This document shows positions 16,423 to 25,266 of a DNA stretch of 64,000 nucleotides, piece by piece (positions within the stretch are counted from its first letter, which is position 1; each line of letters begins with the position of its first letter). Under the pieces are notes generated by a model. It made no database searches, was not told the DNA's origin, and worked only from the letters and a program-made list of their open reading frames with translations. The position numbers were made by a program, and so were the translations under genes. The DNA comes from Magnimaribacter mokuoloeensis. GTDB taxonomy: Bacteria > Pseudomonadota > Gammaproteobacteria > Magnimaribacterales > Magnimaribacteraceae. Location: positions 1,240,001 to 1,304,000 of the forward strand of contig CP151794.1 of the NCBI GenBank assembly GCA_041860225.1, given 5' to 3'.

Positions 16423-17963
16423 CTGCTGATGCTTTACTGAAAACTTTAATTGCCAATGGCCTGGAAGTTGTTTTTGCTAATCCAGGTACTTCCGAAATGC
16501 ACTTGGTAGCTGCAATCGATCACCATCCAGAAGTAAGGCCTGTTTTAGGTTTATTCGAAGGTGTTGTAACTGGTGCAGCTGATGGATATGCAAGAGTGAC
16601 GGGTAAAGCTGCTGCTAATTTATTACATCTAGGTCCTGGACTTGGTAATGGTTTTGCCAACATACATAACGCACGAAAAGCTAAAACTCCAATGCTTAAC
16701 ATAGTTGGAGATCATGCCACTTATCACCTTCAATATGATGCACCTCTAACTTCAGATCTAGACGGTTTGGCAAATGCCTCATCAAATTGGGTTGGTAGAA
16801 GCTCATCACCAGATGATCTATCGTCTTTAGGAAGTCAGGCTTGGCTAGAAGCACATAAATTTCCTGGTCAAATTGCTACTATGCTTGTCCCTGCAGACTG
16901 TGCCTGGGGTGAAACAGATAATCTCGGTCCAGTAGTTGAAATTCCTGAGCCTGCAAAAATCGATGACAAGGAAATCGATTTAGCTTTTAACTCTCTCACT
17001 AAAAGTGACAATGCTATGCTTTTTCTTGGAGGAGATTTTCTTGATGAGGAGTCAGTAAATCTAGCGGGTAAAATAGCAACAGCAGCCAACTGCAGATTAG
17101 CTACAGATACTTTTGTAAAAAAACACAGAAGAGGTCAAGGAATCACTAAGGTCGAACCTATTCCATATTTTGCAGAAATGGCAGAGGAATACCTTAAAGG
17201 TATAGATACAATCGTGTTTATCGGTACAAAGCCGCCTGTTTCCTTTTTTGCTTATCCAGATAAAAAGAGTTATTTGTCTCCTGATAATGCAAAACTCATT
17301 GAATTATGTTCTCCATTTCAAGATGGAAAATATGCTTTAAGAACATTAAATGATTTATTTAAAGGGTCTAAGATAGATAATCGTTTTATTCCTAATGAAG
17401 AAATAGGCATGCCTGATTCAGGTAATCTAAGTCCAGAAAATATAGGCCCTATATTTACAAACTTACTACCTGAAGAAACAATCGTATGCGACGAAGCAGC
17501 AACATCTGGATTTTTTGTGACACCCCATGCATGGAATGCAAAACCTCTAGATTGGCTGGCCCTCACTGGTGGTTCTATTGGACAAGGACTGCCCTTAGCT
17601 ACAGGTGCTGCTATTGGAGCTCCTGATAGACCGGTTGTTTGTCTACATGGAGACGGAGGGGCTATGTATACTGTTCAGGCCCTCTGGACTCAAGCCAGAG
17701 AATCATTAAACGTGACCAACATTATTTTTTCAAATCGATCCTACGCAATCCTAAAAGTTGAGCTAGACAGAGTGGGAGCTCTAGGAACTGGTGAAAGGGC
17801 TGCATCAATGTTTTCACTTGATGATCCACCTATAAACTGGTCTTCATTAGCAGAATCGCTTGGTGTTACAGGTTATAGTACAACCACAGTGGAAGAATTT
17901 AAAAAAGCTCTTTCAAACAGTTTAGCTTCAGAAGGACCTAGTTTGATAGAAGTAATGATCTAA
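16416..17963 (+). CDS. ThDP-dependent enzyme, acetolactate synthase/benzoylformate decarboxylase family
   Basis: 515 residues. N-terminal ThDP pyrimidine domain with ANPGTSEMHLVAAID and the catalytic glutamate in LFEGVVTGAADGYARV; C-terminal ThDP-binding motif from HGDGGAMYTVQALWTQ to NRSYAILKVEL (GDG...N). This is shorter than biosynthetic IlvB (about 560-570), and no small subunit gene is adjacent, so a catabolic 2-keto-acid decarboxylase or carboligase is likelier than branched-chain synthesis. Substrate unknown. No ribosome site; the start lies in a 31-bp palindrome. Convergent with the nitroreductase, 2 nt apart. Confidence 0.85.
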   Translation: MNSADALLKTLIANGLEVVFANPGTSEMHLVAAIDHHPEVRPVLGLFEGVVTGAADGYARVTGKAAANLLHLGPGLGNGFANIHNARKAKTPMLNIVGDHATYHLQYDAPLTSDLDGLANASSNWVGRSSSPDDLSSLGSQAWLEAHKFPGQIATMLVPADCAWGETDNLGPVVEIPEPAKIDDKEIDLAFNSLTKSDNAMLFLGGDFLDEESVNLAGKIATAANCRLATDTFVKKHRRGQGITKVEPIPYFAEMAEEYLKGIDTIVFIGTKPPVSFFAYPDKKSYLSPDNAKLIELCSPFQDGKYALRTLNDLFKGSKIDNRFIPNEEIGMPDSGNLSPENIGPIFTNLLPEETIVCDEAATSGFFVTPHAWNAKPLDWLALTGGSIGQGLPLATGAAIGAPDRPVVCLHGDGGAMYTVQALWTQARESLNVTNIIFSNRSYAILKVELDRVGALGTGERAASMFSLDDPPINWSSLAESLGVTGYSTTTVEEFKKALSNSLASEGPSLIEVMI

Positions 17964-17965
17964 AG

Positions 17966-18625
17966 CTACTTCTCGATAAATTTTGTCCAAGTATCTATTG
18001 GTCTTCTTTCAGTCCTAAAGCTATTGATAGGTGCTTCTGGGTCTCTATAACCAATAGCCATTCCACAAAATAACATTTCTTCTTCAGGCGCTTCAACAAA
18101 AGCGGTCACGCTCTCTTGCTTCATGGCCCAAGCCTCTTGCGGACATGTATCTAAGCCAGCTTCCCTTGCCAAAAGCATAAATGTTTGAAGAAACATTCCT
18201 AGATCTGACCACTGAGGAGTGCCCATTTGTCTATCCACAAAACAGAAAAAAGCAGCAGGGGCTCCAAAGAATTCATAATTTCTAAGCATTTGCTTGAAAC
18301 GTCCTTCTTTATCCTCTCTGCCAATATCTAAAATTGAGTACATTTGCATACCAACTTCAAATCGTGAGGTCTTATAAGGCTCTTTAAGATTCTCAGGATA
18401 AATCGCATATGCAGGTGTTTCTGGTTCAGACCACTCACCTTGAAATTTATGGAAAGAATCCATGGTTTCATTATTTATTACATAAATCTTCCAAGGTTGA
18501 AGGTTTCCTCCCGATGCACTTCTAGCCGACTTTTCAAGTAGCTCTTTGATTAGTTCATCCTCAACAGGAGTTTTAAGGAATTCTCTTACTGAAAGTCTCG
18601 AGTCAACCGCTTCACTTACATCCAT
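17966..18625 (-). CDS. Nitroreductase-family flavoprotein
   Basis: 219 residues, FMN-dependent nitroreductase fold. The N-terminal SRLSVREFLKTPVEDELIKE and SARSASGGNLQPWKIYVI blocks are typical FMN-binding motifs, and the C-terminal MAIGYRDPEAPINSFRTERR is the family end. It probably reduces nitro, quinone or enone groups with NAD(P)H; physiological substrate unknown. GGAGAC ribosome site before ATG 18625. Third gene of the minus-strand group carotenoid oxygenase, acyl-CoA ligase, nitroreductase, 8 nt after the ligase. Confidence 0.88.
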   Translation of the reverse strand: MDVSEAVDSRLSVREFLKTPVEDELIKELLEKSARSASGGNLQPWKIYVINNETMDSFHKFQGEWSEPETPAYAIYPENLKEPYKTSRFEVGMQMYSILDIGREDKEGRFKQMLRNYEFFGAPAAFFCFVDRQMGTPQWSDLGMFLQTFMLLAREAGLDTCPQEAWAMKQESVTAFVEAPEEEMLFCGMAIGYRDPEAPINSFRTERRPIDTWTKFIEK

Positions 18626-18633
18626 GATGTCTC

Positions 18634-20271
18634 CTAAGTTAATTCTTGTTCAGCAGTCTCTTTAGCCCATTTGTAGTTTGCCTTTCCGTTTGGTGCCCTC
18701 ATTACCTCATCAACAAATAGAACCTGCTTAGGTAGCTTATATCCAGCCAAGTGTTCTCTTGTGAAAGATATCAAATCTTGTTCTTCAACTTCTTTTCCTT
18801 CTTGAAAAGACGCTAAAGCAACTACTCTTTGACCAAACCTATCATCTTGCAGACCAACCACTAGGCAATCATAAATATCATCATGTCTTTTGATGGCTTC
18901 TTCCACCTCTTCAGGGTAAACCTTTTCTCCTGCCGTGTTGATACAGTTACTTCCCCTGCCCAAAAGAGTTATTGTTCCATCAGCTTCAACCTTAGCGTAG
19001 TCCCCTGGAAAACTATATCTAACTCCTTCAAATTCTTTGAAGGTTTCGGCAGACTTCTTTTCATCTTTGAAATAACCAAGAGGCACTAGACCACTCGTAC
19101 CTATTTTGCCCATTTTGTCAGACCCGGGTTCAACAATCTCGCCATCATCTGTAATTACAATAACACCCGGATTCAAAACAAATTTTGCTGTTTCAGCAGG
19201 ATTATCTCTAGATGCTCTAGAAGATCCCATGCCGCCTTCGGTAGATCCCATGGCATCTACTAAAACCATGTCATGATGCTTAAGTAAACCCTGCTTTACT
19301 TCTGAGCTCCACATCACTCCGCTGGAAATTACTGTATTAACCGATTCCAAGTTATATGGCTTACCTTCTGATTCAGCCTTATCTAAAGCATCCATAATTG
19401 GTTTTGCAAACGCATCGCCAACAATAACAACATTATTTGCCTTAGTACGCTCTACTTCCCTAAGGAGATTATCGGGATCAAAGCCTAATTGTGGCAGTGT
19501 AACGACCGTGCCTCCAACTAAATGAGGTATTATTGCTCCTAACCACATTCCTGTTCCGTGCATTAAAGGGCAAGCTGGAATGCTCACTGGTAAGTTATCT
19601 TCATCAGCTAACCTCTTTACTTCATCACCAATAGACTCCAAGTCCTCTTTTTCTAAACGTTCTTGAACAGGAATTAATCCCCAGGCTCCAGCAGTATTCA
19701 TCATGCCCATAAGATGACCTTCATGTTGATACATAACACCTTTTGGCATTCCTGTAGTGCCTCCTGTATAAAGCATGTAAATATTTTCCCCAGATCTTTC
19801 TATTCTCTCCATCGGCTCATGAGAGGAAATAGCGGATTCGTAGTCGGTTGCAAAACTCAATACATCATTGGTTCCATCATCTACCTGGATGAAGAGCTTC
19901 ACATTAGGCAGTTTATCTTTTATCGCTTCAATCTGTTCTGTATAACAACCCTGATAGAAGACAGCTTCAGAATCTGAATTGTCTAAAAGGTAGATTAATT
20001 CTTCTTCTTTGTACCGATAGTTAACATTTATCGGAACTCCCCTAATCTTAAAAACACTATACTGTGCTTCTAGGTACTCATTAGAGTTGTGAAGGTAAAG
20101 ACCAACTTTAGAATCATCACCAAGCCCTGCCTCAGTCAAAACTTGGGCTAATCTAGCTGCTCTATCATCATAATCCTTCCAGGTGACTTGTTTATCTCCG
20201 CAAATAAGAGCTATCTTATCTGGTATTACATCTGAATTTCTCTCCCATACCGTTGCGTATTGTGCTTCCAA
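18634..20271 (-). CDS. Acyl-CoA synthetase (AMP-forming, class I adenylating enzyme)
   Basis: 545 residues. Activates a carboxylic acid as acyl-AMP, then the CoA thioester. Visible: ATP-binding YTGGTTGMPKGVMYQH, VDAMGSTEGGMGSS, PGDYAKVEADGTITLLGRG, and the C-terminal hinge and catalytic-lysine region (CINTAGEKVYPEEVEEA, ...MRAPNGKANYKWAK). The best start is TTG at 20271, which has a perfect AGGAGG site (20277-20282) at 6-nt spacing. It lies 14 nt after the carotenoid oxygenase, which suggests it activates an acid derived from an apocarotenoid or stilbene-like cleavage product (inference). Confidence 0.9.
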   Translation of the reverse strand: MEAQYATVWERNSDVIPDKIALICGDKQVTWKDYDDRAARLAQVLTEAGLGDDSKVGLYLHNSNEYLEAQYSVFKIRGVPINVNYRYKEEELIYLLDNSDSEAVFYQGCYTEQIEAIKDKLPNVKLFIQVDDGTNDVLSFATDYESAISSHEPMERIERSGENIYMLYTGGTTGMPKGVMYQHEGHLMGMMNTAGAWGLIPVQERLEKEDLESIGDEVKRLADEDNLPVSIPACPLMHGTGMWLGAIIPHLVGGTVVTLPQLGFDPDNLLREVERTKANNVVIVGDAFAKPIMDALDKAESEGKPYNLESVNTVISSGVMWSSEVKQGLLKHHDMVLVDAMGSTEGGMGSSRASRDNPAETAKFVLNPGVIVITDDGEIVEPGSDKMGKIGTSGLVPLGYFKDEKKSAETFKEFEGVRYSFPGDYAKVEADGTITLLGRGSNCINTAGEKVYPEEVEEAIKRHDDIYDCLVVGLQDDRFGQRVVALASFQEGKEVEEQDLISFTREHLAGYKLPKQVLFVDEVMRAPNGKANYKWAKETAEQELT

Positions 20272-20285
20272 AATAACCTCCTAAT

Positions 20286-21635
20286 TTAACTTTGAATCCA
20301 ACTTCCATGGGCTCCGTAGGGAACTCTCTGAGGAATCATAACCTCAGCTACTGGCTCTTGATCAAATGCTTCAGCATCAATCACTATGAGCTTTGACTGT
20401 CTAGTTTCTCTTTCATGGACTAGAGATAAGATCCAGCCCTCATCTTCTTTGGAAGATCCGGGTTTAGGTGCAAAAACCGGTTCTCCTCCAGCAACATTTT
20501 TACCTAAATGATGATCAATTCTTTTGCCAGACTCTAAGTGATATTTAAATAAATTCTCTCCAAATGTTAAGTCTTCAACATCTGTTTTTAACTGCATACA
20601 ATAACCAAATTCAGAAGTAAGCCCTATTCGACCGTCATTAATTCTAGGAAAATCACATGCACCATCATCCAATTGCTCTTCTGAAACTTTTCCTGTTTCT
20701 AGATCTATTACCCAACGCCATAACCTTGCAACTGTGGTTTCTCCTCCATAAATATCCTTAAATCCGCCCACCATGGCCTCTTGCTGTCTGGATACATACA
20801 AAATTATCTTATTGCCCACTTCAAATGAATTAAAGCTATGGAAAACGAAACAAGGATCAATTTCAAACCATCTAACATCTGAATTATTACCGTCTCTTGG
20901 CATCACTCCTAGTCTTGCTCCACATTCAGGTTTAAAACCAAATGGAGATCCTGAAGTAGCAGCTAAATCCATATCTGAGACTATAGGCAGATCCATAAAC
21001 ACTACATAATTTCTTGTAATGTTCCAATCATGCATCATTACAGGTCTTGGTAGTTCTATAGCTTCAGATTGAACTAAAGCACCCTCTTTACTGACTCTGT
21101 AATAATTCAAGTAAGGCTCACTGAACATAGAGTAACCAAAGAAAAGCATCTCACCAGTCTCAGGGCAAACTCTTGGATGCGCTGTCATGGCCGTATCTAA
21201 TTTTCCATTAAAGTCTTCTACACCTAAGGTGTCTAAATCTTGATTTACACTCCAAGGTAAAGAAGTTTCCTCTAGGGCAAGTAATTTTCCTGCATGATTT
21301 ACTATGTGAGTATTTGCAGGAGAAGCTGCCAAATTTCCAAATGAAGACATAACATTCAAATCTTCTTCATAGTAGGGGGTTTTAACATATCTATTCTTGT
21401 AAGATGCCTTCCCGTCTTCAAGATAAACTCCGTGAAGCATTCCATTTCCAAAGAACCAGTGGTCGCTGTACCCAGAGACAGGATTGAATCCGTTTCTTAC
21501 ATACAGGCCTGATAGGTCCTCTGGAATCTTGCCTTTGACCTCTAAGTTGGATTCGTATAATTCTTCCTCTACAGGGGCCCAATTGCCCTGCAGATGCCAG
21601 TGTAATTTCTTTTCTGTACTAGAAATGTCTCCCAT
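20286..21635 (-). CDS. Carotenoid oxygenase (RPE65/CCD/lignostilbene dioxygenase family)
   Basis: 449 residues. Non-heme Fe(II) enzyme that oxidatively cleaves a C=C double bond of carotenoids, apocarotenoids or stilbenes to aldehydes. The four iron-ligand histidines appear in the expected blocks: TAHPRVCPETGEM, MMHDWNITRNY, FVFHSFNSFEVG and the C-terminal PYGAHGSWIQ. N-terminal LSGLYVRNGFNPVSGYSDHW and WFFGNGMLHG are family-typical. GGGGA ribosome site before the ATG. A retinal-forming role beside a proteorhodopsin cannot be shown here: no rhodopsin or carotenoid synthesis gene is in the window. Confidence 0.92.
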   Translation of the reverse strand: MGDISSTEKKLHWHLQGNWAPVEEELYESNLEVKGKIPEDLSGLYVRNGFNPVSGYSDHWFFGNGMLHGVYLEDGKASYKNRYVKTPYYEEDLNVMSSFGNLAASPANTHIVNHAGKLLALEETSLPWSVNQDLDTLGVEDFNGKLDTAMTAHPRVCPETGEMLFFGYSMFSEPYLNYYRVSKEGALVQSEAIELPRPVMMHDWNITRNYVVFMDLPIVSDMDLAATSGSPFGFKPECGARLGVMPRDGNNSDVRWFEIDPCFVFHSFNSFEVGNKIILYVSRQQEAMVGGFKDIYGGETTVARLWRWVIDLETGKVSEEQLDDGACDFPRINDGRIGLTSEFGYCMQLKTDVEDLTFGENLFKYHLESGKRIDHHLGKNVAGGEPVFAPKPGSSKEDEGWILSLVHERETRQSKLIVIDAEAFDQEPVAEVMIPQRVPYGAHGSWIQS

Positions 21636-21715
21636 AACTTTTTCCCCAAAAGATAAGGTAACAGTTATAGCAAAAAAATTGTTTTAGTTATAGAAGAATT
21701 TAGAAGTTCGGTTTA

Positions 21716-22234
21716 TCAATAATCAATTTTATCTTCGACTGCTTTTCCTTCTTTAGGAATAAGTGCTGACCTTATAAAAGAAGCCACTTGTACTCCGTCT
21801 TGATTCTTACCGATTGTTTTTACAGTAACAATTCCTTCATCTGGTCTTGATTTGGACTCTCGTTTTTCTATAACTTCAGATTCAGCGTAGAGTGTATCTC
21901 CAACATATAAGGGGTGGGTCATCTTTATATCTGTCCAACCCAAATTCGCAACGGTTTTTTGACTCACATCGCTCACACTCATGCCAACCATCAAGGCAAC
22001 AGTAAAGGGACTTACCACAAGTGTTTTACCAAATTCAGTACCCTTTCCGTACTCATCATCAATATGCAAGGGATGTTGATTCATAGTAAGAAGCGTAAAC
22101 CAGATATTGTCTGATTGGGTAATAGTTCTTCCAGGTCTATGTTCATAGACATCGCCTATAACAAACTCTTCGTAATATCTGCCAAAAGATTCTCGATACC
22201 TTCCTGGTGAAACTTCCTTCATTTTTTTTACCAT
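21716..22234 (-). CDS. MaoC-family (R)-specific enoyl-CoA hydratase-like protein
   Basis: 172 residues, single hot-dog domain. FVIGDVYEHRPGRTITQSDN, then NQHPLHIDDEYGKGTEFGKT carrying the hydratase Asp/His signature, VVSPFTVALMVGMS, and MTHPLYVGDTLYAESEV. This type hydrates 2-enoyl-CoA or mesaconyl-CoA. It follows the CitE-type lyase with 7 nt between them; that pair is common where a hydroxyacyl-CoA made by MaoC is split by the lyase. An 80-nt gap separates it from the carotenoid oxygenase downstream. Confidence 0.88.
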   Translation of the reverse strand: MVKKMKEVSPGRYRESFGRYYEEFVIGDVYEHRPGRTITQSDNIWFTLLTMNQHPLHIDDEYGKGTEFGKTLVVSPFTVALMVGMSVSDVSQKTVANLGWTDIKMTHPLYVGDTLYAESEVIEKRESKSRPDEGIVTVKTIGKNQDGVQVASFIRSALIPKEGKAVEDKIDY

Positions 22235-22241
22235 AATCTGC

Positions 22242-23063
22242 CTAGTCTATATTTTTTGGATCTATGCCCACAAGCTTTAATCTTTTTTCCATAGACAATA
22301 TTACAGGCAGATCAATCATCTCACCTTTATAGGCTATAACTGCTGAAGAGGCATCATTAAAAGCTTTTATTATTTCTTTAGCTTCTTCGATCTCATCTTC
22401 ATTGGGAATAAAAGAATTCTTAATAACTTCCAATTGGCTCGGGTGTATTGCGGCCTTGCCATTAAAGCCCATAGCTTTTGACCTTTTGCTCTCTTCTTGC
22501 AATGCATCTAAGTTATCAATATTCATGAAAGGGCTATCGATAGAAAATAAATTATTAATTGCTGCTTCTAAGACTATTTTAGAGCGTGCATAGAGAAGAG
22601 AGTCCCAATCCATGGTTGAACCTAAACTAGCACTAAGATCTGCACCACCAAGAGCCAATCCTTTAACTTTGTCAACGGAGGCTATTTCAGAGATATTCTT
22701 TATAGATATTGGAGTTTCTAGCAAAGCAATGATGTCTATGTCAGGCAGACTTGATATTAATCCGCTTTCCTCGACCTTGGGTAACATATATGCACTTATC
22801 CCAAGGTTAGAATCAGTCAATAAGCGAATATCTTCTTGACCTATGCTATCGTTAATTGGGTTTACTCTAACAATCAGGTTACCGGTGTAATTATTCTCGT
22901 GGAGATGAGAATATAGAGCATCTCTAGCTTGTGATTTCTGATCTTCAGGAACTGAATCTTCCAAATCTAAAATTATACTATCGGTACCTTTTGCGAAGGT
23001 TTTCTCGATCCATTCAAGCTTATTAGCCGGAAGGAAGAGAGGGGAAATCGGGAACTTATTCAA
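22242..23063 (-). CDS. HpcH/HpaI-CitE family CoA ester lyase
   Basis: 273 residues, TIM-barrel citrate lyase beta/malyl-CoA lyase family. Visible: SPLFLPANKLEWIEK, metal and CoA site SIILDLEDSVPEDQKSQAR, VRVNPINDSIGQED, IIALLETPISIKNI (metal glutamate), LALGGADLSASLG, and GFNGKAAIHPSQLEVI. Likely cleaves malyl-, methylmalyl- or citramalyl-CoA. The start is TTG 23063, with no ATG available and no clear ribosome site. It lies 16 nt after dsbA, so it may be read from the dsbA side. Confidence 0.87.
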   Translation of the reverse strand: MNKFPISPLFLPANKLEWIEKTFAKGTDSIILDLEDSVPEDQKSQARDALYSHLHENNYTGNLIVRVNPINDSIGQEDIRLLTDSNLGISAYMLPKVEESGLISSLPDIDIIALLETPISIKNISEIASVDKVKGLALGGADLSASLGSTMDWDSLLYARSKIVLEAAINNLFSIDSPFMNIDNLDALQEESKRSKAMGFNGKAAIHPSQLEVIKNSFIPNEDEIEEAKEIIKAFNDASSAVIAYKGEMIDLPVILSMEKRLKLVGIDPKNID

Positions 23064-23079
23064 CTTTGAAGGGAGGAAT

Positions 23080-23727
23080 CTACTTTCTTTCCTTTTGTAT
23101 TAGAAAATCTACAACATCAAATAGCTGATCTGTTCTAATAGCTCGAGATGCAGACACTTTATATTTTCCATTTACGATTAATGAAGGGACACCAGTTACT
23201 TTCCACTGTTTCATTTTCTTGTCTGCTTGGTCTACAGCATTTCTGACTCCAAAAGAAGTAGATACTGCTTTGTACCTATCTTTTTGAACATCGAACCCTC
23301 TAAAGTAGTACTCCAACTCTGTATTGCCTGTAAGCATTCGTCCCTCATTCTGTATTGTATTGAATGCAGCGGGAACAAATTGCTGTTCTATACCTAAAGC
23401 CTTTGCTGTGTAGTATATATTTGCATGCGTTTTAAGCATTTCATTCCAGGTAGCTGGAGACTTTATGAAAGTAACATCTGCTGGGATGTCTTTTTTCCAC
23501 CTGGCTATGTAGGGTTCCAATGCATAACAGTGATTACATCCGAACCAAAAAACTTCTGTGACTTCAATTTTTGATGGATCACGAACTGTTGTTGGGTTAT
23601 CCACTATTTCGTAATGAACTCCAGCTCTATATTTCTCTCCGGTATTTACCTCAAGGGACGGACTATCCTCAGAAGAACACCCTAAAACGACGGTTAATAT
23701 TGATAAAGAAATAAGTTTTTTGATCAT
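23080..23727 (-). CDS. dsbA: DsbA-like thiol:disulfide interchange lipoprotein
   Basis: 215 residues. Introduces disulfides into secreted proteins. The signal sequence ends in a lipobox (VVLGC, Cys17), so it is predicted to be membrane-anchored rather than soluble. The thioredoxin-fold active site FWFGCNHCYALEP is CNHC (Cys64/Cys67) instead of the E. coli CPHC. The cis-proline loop TGVPSLIVNGKY is present. It follows cytochrome c4 by 4 nt, a classic gammaproteobacterial pair; its partner dsbB lies beyond polA at 28.7 kb. Confidence 0.92.
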   Translation of the reverse strand: MIKKLISLSILTVVLGCSSEDSPSLEVNTGEKYRAGVHYEIVDNPTTVRDPSKIEVTEVFWFGCNHCYALEPYIARWKKDIPADVTFIKSPATWNEMLKTHANIYYTAKALGIEQQFVPAAFNTIQNEGRMLTGNTELEYYFRGFDVQKDRYKAVSTSFGVRNAVDQADKKMKQWKVTGVPSLIVNGKYKVSASRAIRTDQLFDVVDFLIQKERK

Positions 23728-23731
23728 CTAA

Positions 23732-24328
23732 TCAGTATAAGCCATGTACAAAGCTTGAAAGAGCATCAATTTCATTATCATCTAATTTATAGGCTATAGC
23801 TGCCATAATTTTAGATGGATCTTCGTTAACTCTTAGGCCTGACCTGTAATCCTTGAGTGCTTTGGCAACATAATCAGGTTGTTGACCGCTGAGCAAAGGA
23901 TAGGCTGCAGGTCCGTTGCCTAGGCCTCTTGGAGAATGGCAAGCGGAGCAAGCTGGGACTCCTTTCTCAAGGTTGCCTGCATAGTAGAGCTTCCTGCCTA
24001 AATCAACTTTGGATTCTTCTGCCTTACCTACCTTATTTTTTTGAGCAGCATAAAAGGCTGATATGTCCTCTAAATCAGAGTCTTGAAGGTTATCTAGCAA
24101 ACCAACCATTGAATCAATAACTCTATCACCAGATTTCACCAGTCTTAGTTGTTTAAGAAGATACTTTTCATTCTGGCCTGCCAAAGAAGGCCAAAGACCT
24201 ACCACGCTATTTCCATCGGCACCATGGCACGCAGAGCAAACAGCTACTTTTTCCTTTCCAGCATCTGGGTCACCTGCCCCTATAAAGAGGATAGAAGAGA
24301 TAAGAATTATAAGAATTTTTAGTTTCAT
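23732..24328 (-). CDS. Cytochrome c4 (diheme)
   Basis: 198 residues, signal peptide MKLKILIILISSILFIGA, then two cytochrome c domains with CSACH at residues 31-35 and again near 130 (VPACSACHSPRGLGNGPAAY). The domains have Met ligands in their C-terminal parts (IDSMVGLLDNL; SKIMAAIAYKL). It carries electrons from the bc1 complex to terminal oxidase in the periplasm. It diverges from engB and precedes dsbA, the order found in Pseudomonas. Confidence 0.93.
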   Translation of the reverse strand: MKLKILIILISSILFIGAGDPDAGKEKVAVCSACHGADGNSVVGLWPSLAGQNEKYLLKQLRLVKSGDRVIDSMVGLLDNLQDSDLEDISAFYAAQKNKVGKAEESKVDLGRKLYYAGNLEKGVPACSACHSPRGLGNGPAAYPLLSGQQPDYVAKALKDYRSGLRVNEDPSKIMAAIAYKLDDNEIDALSSFVHGLY

Positions 24329-24409
24329 CTAAGAATTTATCTTTAAATATGATGTGGCGCGCCGACATTATATACTAACCTTTCTGACGATCCTAAATTT
24401 ATAACTTAA

Positions 24410-25009
24410 ATGAATAATACATTTTTTCAGAACGCAAAATTCACTGGCAGCTACCCTACAAGTGAAGATTTGCCTTTAGATGAAGGCACTGAAATAGCTT
24501 TTTGTGGGCGATCAAATTGTGGTAAATCGAGTATCCTTAATGCGCTTACCAATAATAAAAAGTTAGCTAAAACAAGTAAGACGCCAGGAAGAACACAAGC
24601 AATAAATTTTTTTGATATAGACTCGACAGGAGCATTTAAGATTGTTGACTTGCCCGGTTATGGATACGCAAAGGTGTCAAAAAAAATGCGTTCCGAATGG
24701 GGTCAGGAAATAGAGAAATATCTAATGACTAGAAAAAGTCTTAATGCGCTGTGCATCATTATGGATATCAGGCATCCCTTCAAAGGAGATGATTTAAAGT
24801 TAATTGATTGGTGTGAAACTAAAGATCTCCCTATGATTTTACTGCTAAATAAGGCTGATAAACTTTCTAACAATAAGGCGTCTCAGGTCACCAACAGTGC
24901 GAAAAAAACTTTACAAAAGCTCTCAACAAAACACCACGTTATTGCGACCTCTGCAACAAACAAAACAGGAATTGCAGCTTTATTAGAAAAAATAAATGAG
25001 CTCAAGTAA
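24410..25009 (+). CDS. engB: Ribosome biogenesis GTPase EngB (YihA/YsxC)
   Basis: 199 residues, essential GTPase for large-subunit assembly. G1 GRSNCGKSSILNAL, G2/switch region SKTPGRTQAINFF, G3 VDLPGYGYAKVS, G4 LLNKADKL, and G5 TSATNKTGI are all visible. It diverges from cytochrome c4; the 81-nt spacer holds a TATACT-like -10 near 24371 and an isolated GC-rich octamer GGCGCGCC at 24356. A strong hairpin follows its stop. Confidence 0.96.
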   Translation: MNNTFFQNAKFTGSYPTSEDLPLDEGTEIAFCGRSNCGKSSILNALTNNKKLAKTSKTPGRTQAINFFDIDSTGAFKIVDLPGYGYAKVSKKMRSEWGQEIEKYLMTRKSLNALCIIMDIRHPFKGDDLKLIDWCETKDLPMILLLNKADKLSNNKASQVTNSAKKTLQKLSTKHHVIATSATNKTGIAALLEKINELK

Positions 25010-25010
25010 A

Positions 25011-25044
25011 AAAGCTCCAAGTATTTGGGGTTACTTGAAGCTTT
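25011..25044 (+). terminator. Hairpin after engB (probable terminator)
   Basis: Arms 25011-25023 and 25032-25044 pair over 13 positions with one C-A mismatch around an 8-nt loop. The stem starts right after the engB stop codon. The tail (TTGTTG) is only weakly T-rich, although a long T-run lies 60 nt further on. The 117 nt between the hairpin and 25162 is very AT-rich and holds no other feature I can support. Confidence 0.5.
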
Positions 25045-25266
25045 GTTGAAAGTTAGGGTTCGTGTCTTTCATATATAGAGACAAAAAGTGTTAAGAAAAG
25101 TTCATTTTTTTATTTTTTTTTTAAATTTTTTCTAGGGTAAAATTAGATAAAGGAAATTATCATTAGTAAAACAAGATCAAACATTATTAAAGGGCTAAGC
25201 ACATTATTTACTTTAGGTGCCCATAAACGAACTAAGTTAAAAACTTATGCAAGACTTGCAGAGTCC

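Noticed and set aside
20286..21635. Retinal production for proteorhodopsin
   Set aside because: No rhodopsin or crt genes are in the window and the neighbours are catabolic; the oxygenase substrate cannot be told from motifs alone.
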